From contig JBCCHB010000016.1 in NCBI GenBank assembly GCA_039028975.1, positions 1 to 64,000 of the forward strand: a stretch of 64,000 nt of DNA, read 5' to 3'. Position numbers and translations under genes: made by a program. The DNA is from JAHBNG01 sp039028975 (GTDB taxonomy: Bacteria > Chloroflexota > Anaerolineae > Caldilineales > Caldilineaceae). This document shows positions 56,614 through 64,000 of this stretch, piece by piece. The stretch's first letter is position 1, and each line of letters begins with the position of its first letter. Below the pieces are notes generated by a model. It saw only the letters and a list, made by a program, of their open reading frames with translations, ran no database searches and was not told where the DNA came from.

Positions 56614-59600
56614 ATGATAGCAGCCAAGATACTGTCGAAAATGATGATTTTGACGTGGATCATTATAGGATTAATTTCCCTGCAACCAAATTCTGCTTAT
56701 GCCCAAACAATAGATGAATGGGCAAGAATACACCATTCAGACGGACATGAATTGATAATTGATTTCGATTTTGATGACATGGAAGACTCTGGAACTGAGA
56801 ATTATTCTGCGAATGATGTCAGCAGAGCTATTCTAGTTGGCGTACCATCTTTAGACAACCTGACCTTATCCCTTACTGAAATAGAAGTACACTCCAACGT
56901 CCCTGGTGATGAGCCAAATACAATCGCGAAAGATGTTGGATCTCAGCTCATTTTATTGGATTTGGCTAGAGAATCATCTATCGTACAAATTGGGAAAACG
57001 GGCTACATGAGAACTCAACCAGTCGTTCGGATAGAGGTTAGTCCCGAGTTTTACCATGAATCACAAATAATCAGAGTAAAACGGCTGCAGGTTCGTTTAA
57101 CCTGGAATTCTAGCGTGCAGTCAGCGGATGTGCGGAGGCGGCAACGACACCCTGTTATCGAATCACTCTTCCGTGAGGTTCTTCTCAATGGTGAGCAGTT
57201 AGAACCTGTGTTGGGTACCATCACGGCCACAGGGGTAGTCAATGAACCCAGCGAGCCTCAATGTAATGAGGTAAGAACAGAGTTGGCCAATGCAACATCT
57301 GCACTTAAGATCATAGTGGATTCTGCAGGTATTTATCAACTAAGTTCTGAGGACATAAGATCAGGCGGTCTTGATCTTAATCAGCAGATTGGTACTTTTA
57401 TGCTTGTTAGCCAATGTCAACGTATTCCGATCTTTATCGATAATATCGATGAAGATGATTTCATAAGCCAGACTGAGTCCATTCTCTTCTATGGGGAGAC
57501 TTATGAGGATAAATATACTGACGAAAATGTCTATTGGCTTTATCAAACTGCAGCAACGGAGGATCGTGATACATCTGTCAATTTGCTCCATATCGGAAGA
57601 GCGAACTTGATACCGAGTCTAGTTGAGTCGCAAAACCACCGTGCAATGCTTCATCTAGAAGAGAATCATGTCTATTGGCAAGAAAATCCAAATGAGATGG
57701 AAGACCGATACTTTTGGGCACGCCGACTCAGCCCCAGCACTGAAGGATTGGAGACGGAACTGGTAATACCATTTGATCTGCCAGACATTGATATGAGCAA
57801 TGCATCGGCTCCTTTTATTATAGAGATTGCCCTGCAAGGTTTCACCACTACGAAACACCAGACAGAAGTTCTTCTCAATGGCGAAAGTGTTTTGACCCAC
57901 GGTTGGCATGGCGATGGCGACTTAGTTGTTGCAACTAATCCTATTCCATTATCCTATACGAATAAAGGTAACAACACGCTTGTCATCAGAGCAGTAAACG
58001 CTGATGAATCGGTTGATCAGATTCTAGTAAACTGGGTAAGAATCCACTATGATGCAATCTATGTCGCTCAATACAATCAATTGATTTTTACACCTAAAGA
58101 GGTTGGAGATTTACGATTTCGTATCAATGGCTTTACTCAGAGCGAATCAGCTACCGTCTTAAATATAAGCAATCCTAAACAGCCACAAAGCATTATTGAA
58201 AATGAATTGAGTGCCGTAGCGACCAACTATGAATTATCTTTTGCGGACACAATAACCTCAAGCGGTAGTTCAAAGTACATTGCCGCGACCCAATCTGGAT
58301 ATAAGAAGCCATCATGCCGTCTTCCTCCCTGTCTAATTAAAGTAGAGCCGTCTACTACGTGGAATAGTCTCGACTCTGAAGCAGATTATGTCATTGTTAC
58401 ACACTCGAAGTTTATTACTGCCGCCAACAACTTAAAAGGCCATCGTGAAAGTCACAATGGCTTTCGAGTATCCGTGATTCCTGTAGAACAACTATATGAT
58501 AAATTTAATGATGGCCTATTCAGCCCTGAAGCCATCCGAAAATATCTTCAAGCCCTATTCGACAAGCCAGGCGATAGTGCCCCTCTTTATCTTGTGTTGC
58601 TGGGGGACGGTTATCAAGACTATCGTAATTATTTGGATCAAAGTACTCTTAACTACGTTCCATCTAAAACCATTAAAACGGACTTATCAGGAGAAGTCTC
58701 AACCGATGAATGGTTCGGTGATTTAACAGATGATCCATTTCCTGAGTTACTGGTTGGTCGGTTGTCGGCAGAGACAATTACCCAAGCTCTCACGATTACC
58801 CAGAAAATTATTCAATATGAGACCGTACCAACAAGTGGCGATTGGCGAAAGACAGCCCTTTTGGTAGCTGATGACGATATTCCTGACTTTGCACAAACCT
58901 CTCAAAAAATCAAGGAATTTCTGCCGCTATACTATCCTGAAGCTGAGATCGATCTAAATGAGGAAGAGTCTCTATCGATTGCTCGTTCAAAGCTTCTGGA
59001 TTGGTTGAATCGTGGCGTGGTCTTTCTGAATTTCATTGGGCATGGTGAATTTTTTAGTTGGGGCTTGGCTGAAAATCCCCTTAGTAAGGAGCCAGACAGT
59101 TTTCTCTTCCATAAAGAACATTTGGCGTTCATCGATAATGAGAAAACCCCAGCGATTGTGACAATCGGCAACTGTATCAATGGCTTCTTTACTGGTACTG
59201 GACTCTTGCACAACACAGCCGATTTTACCTCAATGGCAGAGGCACTTCAGCGTCATAAGCGAGGGGGAGCGGTTGCAGTCTGGGCATCAACTGGCTATGG
59301 TTTCCCTTTTGATCATGATCGACTCCTTGCCTCGTTCTATGGATCCCTTTTGACTTCTGAGGTAGATTTAGGTACTGCAGCAGCGATAGCCAAAGTGTCA
59401 GTCCAAAATCGAAATATCAATAGTAGTTGGGATGAGTTGATTCAAACGTACACGCTTTTTGGTGATCCCGCCATGAAGGCTGCTCACGTCAATCCTCCTT
59501 ATGTTAAGCAGGCATCTTTGATCGATTACAATGGCAATAAAGAGACGCTAAGTGGAAATGAGGATGTTGCCTTAGATGCAGTTCTCCAATTCTCATTTAA

Positions 59601-60240
59601 CAAAGAGGTTAGGAAAGGAACCGTTGCGGTTTCGATTACGAATAGTGCCCAATCTACCGTAACACTCGAACTCGACTGGGATACAGAAGAAAGTTTAAGT
59701 AGCGGTACGCACGTAACCGTTACTCGTGATGTAGCTTGGACTCCGGGTAGTCGACATACTGTTCTGGTTTCCGGTCAGGATATGGCAGGCAATGTTATCA
59801 CAACGACTTTATTCAGCAATGCCTCTTTCACAACTACGAGCGACTCTACAGTACCAGAATTAGTCAATGTTACAGGTACCCACGGACCTGAACTATTTTA
59901 CTCCACCTCTGTCCTAACACTAACATTCGATGCTGCCGTACGTAGGGGGAGTTTATTTATTACCCCCAATCCACCAACGTTGTCTTCTAATCGTAGCGAA
60001 GTATGTACTTTAGGCTGGAGCCTTGATGGACGTTCTGTTCGCATACCACTTCATCAATTTGACGAGGCACAAGGAAGATATGGATTACTGATCGGCGTCA
60101 CCGATATGGCTGGCAACAGAGCAAGCAGTTTGAGTACCGAATTTAATCTGGCGCCGATAAATAGAGTCTATGTTCCCATACTCAACAATTCTCAAGAAAC
60201 AAATCAGGATGATGATATCCAGCAAGGGAGTAGCTGTTGA
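56614..60240 (+). CDS. Gingipain-like C25 cysteine protease with SbsA-like Ig domains
   Basis: 1208 residues with CAGGAG before the ATG. Signal peptide KMMILTWIIIGLISLQP with cleavage near AYA. An N-terminal prodomain-like half (to about 590) precedes the C25 domain: DYVIVTHSKFITAANNLKGH, APLYLVLLGDGYQDYRN, catalytic His810 in FLNFIGHGEFFSWG, catalytic Cys854 in VTIGNCINGFFTG. C25 enzymes share the caspase fold (clan CD) but act outside. Two Big_5/SbsA-like Ig domains follow (LQFSFNKEVRKGTVAVSITN and a second from about 1090), and the end reads RVYVPILNNSQET, close to the LP tails of the two surface proteins. It follows the giant protein gene by 103 bases, so both are probably expressed together; processing of the giant protein is possible but not shown. 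Confidence 0.85.
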   Translation: MIAAKILSKMMILTWIIIGLISLQPNSAYAQTIDEWARIHHSDGHELIIDFDFDDMEDSGTENYSANDVSRAILVGVPSLDNLTLSLTEIEVHSNVPGDEPNTIAKDVGSQLILLDLARESSIVQIGKTGYMRTQPVVRIEVSPEFYHESQIIRVKRLQVRLTWNSSVQSADVRRRQRHPVIESLFREVLLNGEQLEPVLGTITATGVVNEPSEPQCNEVRTELANATSALKIIVDSAGIYQLSSEDIRSGGLDLNQQIGTFMLVSQCQRIPIFIDNIDEDDFISQTESILFYGETYEDKYTDENVYWLYQTAATEDRDTSVNLLHIGRANLIPSLVESQNHRAMLHLEENHVYWQENPNEMEDRYFWARRLSPSTEGLETELVIPFDLPDIDMSNASAPFIIEIALQGFTTTKHQTEVLLNGESVLTHGWHGDGDLVVATNPIPLSYTNKGNNTLVIRAVNADESVDQILVNWVRIHYDAIYVAQYNQLIFTPKEVGDLRFRINGFTQSESATVLNISNPKQPQSIIENELSAVATNYELSFADTITSSGSSKYIAATQSGYKKPSCRLPPCLIKVEPSTTWNSLDSEADYVIVTHSKFITAANNLKGHRESHNGFRVSVIPVEQLYDKFNDGLFSPEAIRKYLQALFDKPGDSAPLYLVLLGDGYQDYRNYLDQSTLNYVPSKTIKTDLSGEVSTDEWFGDLTDDPFPELLVGRLSAETITQALTITQKIIQYETVPTSGDWRKTALLVADDDIPDFAQTSQKIKEFLPLYYPEAEIDLNEEESLSIARSKLLDWLNRGVVFLNFIGHGEFFSWGLAENPLSKEPDSFLFHKEHLAFIDNEKTPAIVTIGNCINGFFTGTGLLHNTADFTSMAEALQRHKRGGAVAVWASTGYGFPFDHDRLLASFYGSLLTSEVDLGTAAAIAKVSVQNRNINSSWDELIQTYTLFGDPAMKAAHVNPPYVKQASLIDYNGNKETLSGNEDVALDAVLQFSFNKEVRKGTVAVSITNSAQSTVTLELDWDTEESLSSGTHVTVTRDVAWTPGSRHTVLVSGQDMAGNVITTTLFSNASFTTTSDSTVPELVNVTGTHGPELFYSTSVLTLTFDAAVRRGSLFITPNPPTLSSNRSEVCTLGWSLDGRSVRIPLHQFDEAQGRYGLLIGVTDMAGNRASSLSTEFNLAPINRVYVPILNNSQETNQDDDIQQGSSC

Positions 60241-60242
60241 GC

Positions 60243-60419
60243 CTAGTGCATCGTCCATTAAGTAGTGGTAGCTTTTTTAGGAACTACGCAAAGGAGTAGA
60301 GCCGAGTCAAACGCTCAAAACTTCGGTTTTGTAGAGAAGGACCCGACCCAGTGCCTTTTCAGACGTCCCCACTCGGCTGTTCACAAAAAGCTATCGTGAC
60401 TTCTTAGACGATGCACTAG
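60243..60419. mobile_element. Short element with CTAGTGCATCGTC terminal repeats, copy B
   Basis: CTAGTGCATCGTC at 60243-60255 is the exact reverse complement of 60407-60419; with mismatches the pairing extends to about 35 bases (both sides reach TAGCTTTTT). The interior of about 105 bases has no gene. It begins three bases after the stop of the C25 protease. Same ends as copy A (39315-39435), different interior, as expected for MITEs mobilised by one transposase. No transposase gene is present in the window. Confidence 0.75.
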
Positions 60420-60499
60420 TTATGTCATGCAATTGAAGATTCTTGCTATGGAATAATGGTTTAGTGAGGGCAAAGTATTTATGGCTAGATTGGGTTAAT

Positions 60500-60510
60500 C
60501 CCCCCCCCCC
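60500..60510 (+). other. Run of eleven cytosines upstream of a secreted protein gene
   Basis: C x 11 lies 75 bases before the ATG at 60586. Such homopolymer runs slip during replication. Here it falls in a position where a change in length could alter promoter spacing or leader structure. The rest of 60420-60585 shows no gene. Confidence 0.6.
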
Positions 60511-60585
60511 TAAAGTATTAGCCAGCTCTTGTCCACATAGAACTTTGCTATCTATCTGACGTATCAGAGAAATGGAGACTTGATA

Positions 60586-61500
60586 ATGAAAGCTTACATT
60601 AGAATATTTGCTGTATCTATCCTCGCTGCATTGCTTCTCACCATCTCTTTATTCAACAAAGGCCGAGAGGTAAAAGCTCAAGATGGTGAAGAGGTGGTTA
60701 AGGAACCAATCGTTTTTATGACTATAAACACTGGTAATGTGTTTAAACCAGAAAGCACACCAGCTAATAATCATGAACTGTATAATCGAATCATTGCAGA
60801 CAACAAGCTTCCTATCCAGTCGCGTCAGGCCGACACAGCTGATGAAGGGAAATCACAGGATCCCGTCGGTCAAGGCGTAAAGTCCAAAACTGATGATCAT
60901 GGTCAAGGAATCAATTTATATGAGAGTTCCGATGCCTGCTTAACATTTGATGAACACCTACATTGGGCATCTCATTCTGCGTCACCATCTAATATCTGGC
61001 AAGACAGTTATGCCGGATGGGGAGCATTCGCTGTGAACGATGGCGGTTTCTACAAGTCCGATAATGTTGTTTTTGCAATAGAGCAGGTAATCGGCCCTGG
61101 AAAGAAGTCAGGATCAGGGGAATACTCGGTTAAAATCAGTAGCAATCAACCCTACGCGGCTGGCTATGGCAGTCCTATGCTCTCCATACCTCCCGGTTCC
61201 GAAGTAATTGTATCCGTCAAATACATGATCTATGATCACGACGTCCAGGGTCAGGATTATGACTGGGTTTCCTTAGGCTTAAAGTCAGACGCAACAGGAG
61301 AGGTAGCTGAATATGTAAACGGCTACATTCGCGGTCAGTGGGCCGAACTGAGCCATACCATCACCGCCGGAGAGACAGGTCAAATTATGGTACTGATTCA
61401 GGCGCATGCGCCAGTGGCACTCAATTCAAATGTCTATTTTGATGATATTTCGATTGTCGTGGACGGAGTTCCCAGAGAGGAATGCATCTTTGAGGGGTGA
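60586..61500 (+). CDS. Secreted protein with jelly-roll-like C-terminal domain
   Basis: 304 residues from the ATG at 60586, with GGAG eight bases upstream; the TTG six bases earlier is less likely. Signal peptide IFAVSILAALLLTISLF, cleavage near KAQ. Residues about 35-110 are a low-complexity polar linker. Residues about 115-300 (CLTFDEHLHWASHSASPSNI, then GEYSVKISSNQPYAAG, then YFDDISIVVDG) look like a jelly-roll carbohydrate-binding-like domain, judging by the closing YFDDISI pattern. No catalytic motif. Possible role in binding surface glycans. Stands alone between an element and a convergent lipoprotein gene. Confidence 0.65.
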   Translation: MKAYIRIFAVSILAALLLTISLFNKGREVKAQDGEEVVKEPIVFMTINTGNVFKPESTPANNHELYNRIIADNKLPIQSRQADTADEGKSQDPVGQGVKSKTDDHGQGINLYESSDACLTFDEHLHWASHSASPSNIWQDSYAGWGAFAVNDGGFYKSDNVVFAIEQVIGPGKKSGSGEYSVKISSNQPYAAGYGSPMLSIPPGSEVIVSVKYMIYDHDVQGQDYDWVSLGLKSDATGEVAEYVNGYIRGQWAELSHTITAGETGQIMVLIQAHAPVALNSNVYFDDISIVVDGVPREECIFEG

Positions 61501-61613
61501 GTCATTCTTCTATATTCCGGTTGGTTTGGAATCAAGTGAGCCACTACCAATCCACACAAGATGAATAGTGGTTTGCTACTCCAAATCAGAAGTTCGCAAC
61601 AGGTGGTGATGAC

Positions 61614-61672
61614 ACCTTCTGGTAGGATCGGGGCCTTGAAGCTACACTGGCCCAATAACCCTTCCAGAAGGT
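61614..61672. terminator. Possible two-way terminator hairpin
   Basis: ACCTTCTGG at 61614-61622 pairs perfectly with CCAGAAGGT at 61664-61672. It lies between convergent genes (60586 + and 61720 -), but the loop is 41 bases and there is no T-run, so the call is weak. Confidence 0.35.
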
Positions 61673-61719
61673 ACACTGACGATACGATTGCGATCTTCTG
61701 AGAATGTATTAATAACAAC

Positions 61720-62127
61720 TTACTCCTGCATCAAAACTTCAATCGATTGAGCTATCATTACATCATTCCCACCTTCACCATCAACCTTCACTCGCTGTCC
61801 AATTTTCAGATTGGCTGGTGTAATGGTTTCATTCTGAGCCATAATGATTGTCTCTTCAGTCAGCTCAACATGTACCAGGCTGGAGTCTGTTTCTACTGTT
61901 AGCTGTAGTGGCCAGCTTTCCATAATCTCGATAACTTCGCCTTCGATATTCATTTCAGCCTCCATCTGTTGATCTGCTTGAGGTCGGTGGGTCTTCTCTA
62001 TAGATACACTGTTAGACGATGTGCCGCTTGATGATATCGGCATATCGCTATCCATCTGGCATGACATAATGGTCATACTGATCAAAACCGGTACTGCCAA
62101 TCGGTAAAACCCTTTTATGTGGTTCAC
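61720..62127 (-). CDS. Lipoprotein with DUF5666-like domain
   Basis: 135 residues from a GTG at 62127, chosen because AGGAG lies six bases before it; the longer frame upstream lacks a binding site. The signal ends in the lipobox TIMSC (Cys about residue 23). After a Ser-rich linker, residues about 58-135 (EGEVIEIMESWPLQLTVETD, IMAQNETITPANLKIGQRVK) form a small OB-like beta barrel of the DUF5666 type. Function unknown; such proteins sit at the membrane surface. The protease gene at 62234 is 106 bases upstream on the same strand. Confidence 0.7.
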   Translation of the reverse strand: MNHIKGFYRLAVPVLISMTIMSCQMDSDMPISSSGTSSNSVSIEKTHRPQADQQMEAEMNIEGEVIEIMESWPLQLTVETDSSLVHVELTEETIIMAQNETITPANLKIGQRVKVDGEGGNDVMIAQSIEVLMQE

Positions 62128-62233
62128 TGTTTGCTCCTGCGGATAATCAGCACAAACTGAATAAGCGGAAACCTGCCATTGTAAGGACAAATTCCCGCTC
62201 TATTCTTTAGCTATATACTACCGGTAATTCTGG

Positions 62234-63193
62234 CTAAAATCCCAAATTTCTCCACGCCAACATATTATCAAAGACAGGTCCAGTGATGCGAGCAGCTCGA
62301 TTGGGACACCCACCGTACCCATGGATCCCTACTGCATGACGGGCACCATTGCGATAGCGGTAGACTACGCTGCCGCTTTGACCACCAAAGGTGTCGATCA
62401 TGTAGAAGAGTTGCCGATCTGTAACCCGAGTGATGCGTCCAGCATTGTACCATTGGGTGCCAAAGGGTTTATCGGCTGGGTAACCAGAGTTGTTAACCAA
62501 CAGATTCTGCAGTTCGCCGGTTGATAGAACGGCAAAGCCAAACCAGCCGACTCGGTTGCCAAGGGTATTGTTGGGCAGGATAATGGCACCGTAATCATAT
62601 TCGGCATTCCGACTGTTTACCCAGCCTCTTACGCTACGAAATGAGGTAGAAATTTGCGACCCGTAGGGACGACTGCTGCTGTCCATCCCTGGGATGACCT
62701 CTATCTGGCGCGCCCAGCCGCCGGCAGCATGGCTGTATAAGCAGTGACCAGCCGTCATAACCGTGCGTGGACCACTAAACCAGCCCGTACAGCGCGTTTG
62801 ACGGCCATCCGCCCTGGTTATGATAAGCTGACAATTCAAGCGCCAGGGAAATGACGATGCGGGTGAGATGCGGAAGCGGTTGTCGCTGCCACAGACCGAC
62901 TCAGGCTCTAGAAATTCTTCAGATGCGGCAGCGACTAGATCCTTCATGGCGCTGGTGAGCTTGACCTCTTCAGCGACTTGGCCTTCATTCAGAGCCATGG
63001 TTGGGTCAAATCCATCTACATCTTCCAAGTCTGCCTCGGCCGCGCCAGCAGAATCTTCAGCTATCAAGGACATTTGCGTCTCTCCGGTCAAACCTGGGCT
63101 TTCGCTGGATACTCCTTGATGTAAGTTCACCATCTCTTCTGTTTGTTCCATTTCGCCCTGCTCATCGGACGAAACAGTTCCATGTTGTGACAT
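62234..63193 (-). CDS. Trypsin/V8-like serine protease without a visible signal peptide
   Basis: 319 residues with AGGAG seven bases before the ATG. Residues 1-100 are acidic and polar (SSDEQGEMEQTEEMVNLHQG), perhaps a propeptide. The protease domain (about 110-319) has the triad His150 (MTAGHCLY), Asp200 (EYDYGAIIL) and Ser273 (GGQSGSVVY), and WRLNCQLIITRADGRQTRCT near its start, as in the S1B glutamyl-endopeptidase/V8 group. No hydrophobic signal peptide or lipobox is seen, which is odd for this group. Either export uses another route, or the enzyme acts inside. Divergent from the sigma factor gene at 63559. Confidence 0.85.
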   Translation of the reverse strand: MSQHGTVSSDEQGEMEQTEEMVNLHQGVSSESPGLTGETQMSLIAEDSAGAAEADLEDVDGFDPTMALNEGQVAEEVKLTSAMKDLVAAASEEFLEPESVCGSDNRFRISPASSFPWRLNCQLIITRADGRQTRCTGWFSGPRTVMTAGHCLYSHAAGGWARQIEVIPGMDSSSRPYGSQISTSFRSVRGWVNSRNAEYDYGAIILPNNTLGNRVGWFGFAVLSTGELQNLLVNNSGYPADKPFGTQWYNAGRITRVTDRQLFYMIDTFGGQSGSVVYRYRNGARHAVGIHGYGGCPNRAARITGPVFDNMLAWRNLGF

Positions 63194-63558
63194 ATGAGTC
63201 TCCTATTTTCTGGTGTACACACCCCGTATATGAAGGAGCAACCAAATAGTCGGGGGATGCCTATCTGGTTGCATAGAAGCATGCTCCATTTAATTGTCGT
63301 TTAGGCAGGGAGAAATGTTTCACTACTAACTAATCTTTGGATGTTTATTGCTAGAAAATATCTGTGCTATCTGTTGCATCGCTTGATTTGCATATACCAA
63401 CCGTTTAAGATATAACTAAACAATAATCACCTGTCTATCAATCATTTCTAAACTAAGGAATGAGCCGTAAATAATTTGCACGTTTCATTCGGGTGTGATC
63501 CCGCCAAATGACCCAGTTATTTAATTCTTGTTCCTAAAAAACACCGGAGAATTCGTCG
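63194..63558. other. Divergent promoter region, protease and sigma factor
   Basis: 365 bases without a gene, between two divergently transcribed genes. AT-rich in the middle. I see no clear operator, repeat or -10/-35 pair beyond the ribosome binding sites of the two genes. Confidence 0.5.
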
Positions 63559-64000
63559 ATGCCCAACTGCGACTCCAGTGAACTGTATAAGCAATGTACA
63601 AGTAGAGATATGAAAGAGGTCAATGCGGGTATGCAGCGTCTAGGCGAATGCTTGATGCCTGTAGCGCGCGGCCAGTTAAATTCTGAGCGATTTGACGATG
63701 ACTTTGTGCAGGATTGCGTGCAACTGGCCCTGATTTCGATCTGGGAAACGCTGAAAAAAGGTATTCATCCAGATAGTCCGGCGACCTTTTTGGCCTGGTG
63801 CAGGCGCATTACGGTAAACAAATGCATCGATGAGGTTCGCAAAGTCAAAAGAAGACCTGCTGACTCGTTGAATGAACTCCATGACGAAAGTACCGTTACC
63901 CCTTTACAAAGTAGTGCCGCGCTAGATTCCACATGGCCTGAACCACAGGTTGCACTAACAGAGGAGCGACAAGAACTGCTGCTCTCTCTACAGACCCATC
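63559..64000 (+). CDS. ECF-type RNA polymerase sigma factor, 3'-truncated by the window
   Basis: 147 residues are visible from the ATG at 63559 (CGGAG upstream); the frame is still open at base 64000. Residues about 15-100 hold sigma region 2: DDDFVQDCVQLALISIWETL and PATFLAWCRRITVNKCIDEV. A Ser/Thr-rich linker follows and the start of region 4 would be EERQELLLSLQTH. The spacing between regions is longer than in the smallest ECF factors. It may control its divergent neighbour (the V8-like protease) or an unlinked regulon; an anti-sigma partner would be expected downstream, outside the window. Confidence 0.8.
   Translation, partial: MPNCDSSELYKQCTSRDMKEVNAGMQRLGECLMPVARGQLNSERFDDDFVQDCVQLALISIWETLKKGIHPDSPATFLAWCRRITVNKCIDEVRKVKRRPADSLNELHDESTVTPLQSSAALDSTWPEPQVALTEERQELLLSLQTH

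Noticed and set aside
62321..62524. Plus-strand frame inside the V8-like protease gene
   Set aside because: Antisense shadow with no ribosome binding site; the minus-strand protein has a full catalytic triad.

Overview
The window looks like a chromosomal segment of a filamentous or multicellular member of the Chloroflexota (Anaerolineae/Caldilineae-like). This is an inference from gene content: giant SdrD-B/DUF11 surface proteins ending in a short LP-type tail, a caspase-like protease, nSTAND NTPases fused to propellers, a two-domain cyclase/AAA/TPR regulator, lipoproteins with an AC-AAP-rich mature start, and moderate GC. No rRNA, tRNA, CRISPR array or intact insertion sequence was recognised by eye.

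Layout. 1-4845: 3' part of a surface protein with eight near-identical tandem repeats. 5246-9439 (-): soluble-adenylate-cyclase-like regulator. 9440-17300: a patchy accessory zone with short genes, broken genes (GrpB, an F420/flavin-type monooxygenase remnant, an unidentified frameshifted gene), two copies of a palindromic mobile repeat, a small secreted peptide gene with a promoter carrying 11-nt-phased direct repeats, a ParB-like protein, a kinase-like phosphotransferase and a serine beta-lactamase-like hydrolase. 17487-27885 (+): metabolic/transport block: peptide-type ABC importer (binding lipoprotein and two permeases, no ATPase), M24 peptidase, sulfatase, then an ABC-2 exporter (ATPase and two permeases). 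27886-29072 is a gene-free, repeat-rich gap.

29073-60240 (+) is the most interesting part: a caspase-like protease, a membrane STAND NTPase with an outward Asp-box propeller, a secreted metzincin-like protease with FG-GAP repeats, a lipoprotein, a second membrane STAND NTPase with an outward WD40 propeller, an SH3b/FecR-like secreted protein, a 3542-residue surface protein and a gingipain-like C25 protease. The caspase and both STAND proteins share one peculiar linker (consensus QINVxGGxxADxGxxNL followed by GDK/GNK steps), and both STAND proteins share the same helical N-terminal domain. I propose an outside-sensing, membrane-tethered caspase-STAND signalling module. The STAND2-to-C25 block is flanked by two copies of a short element with CTAGTGCATCGTC terminal inverted repeats.

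60586-64000: a secreted jelly-roll-like protein, a DUF5666-like lipoprotein and a V8/trypsin-like protease on the minus strand, and the 5' part of an ECF-type sigma factor running off the window.
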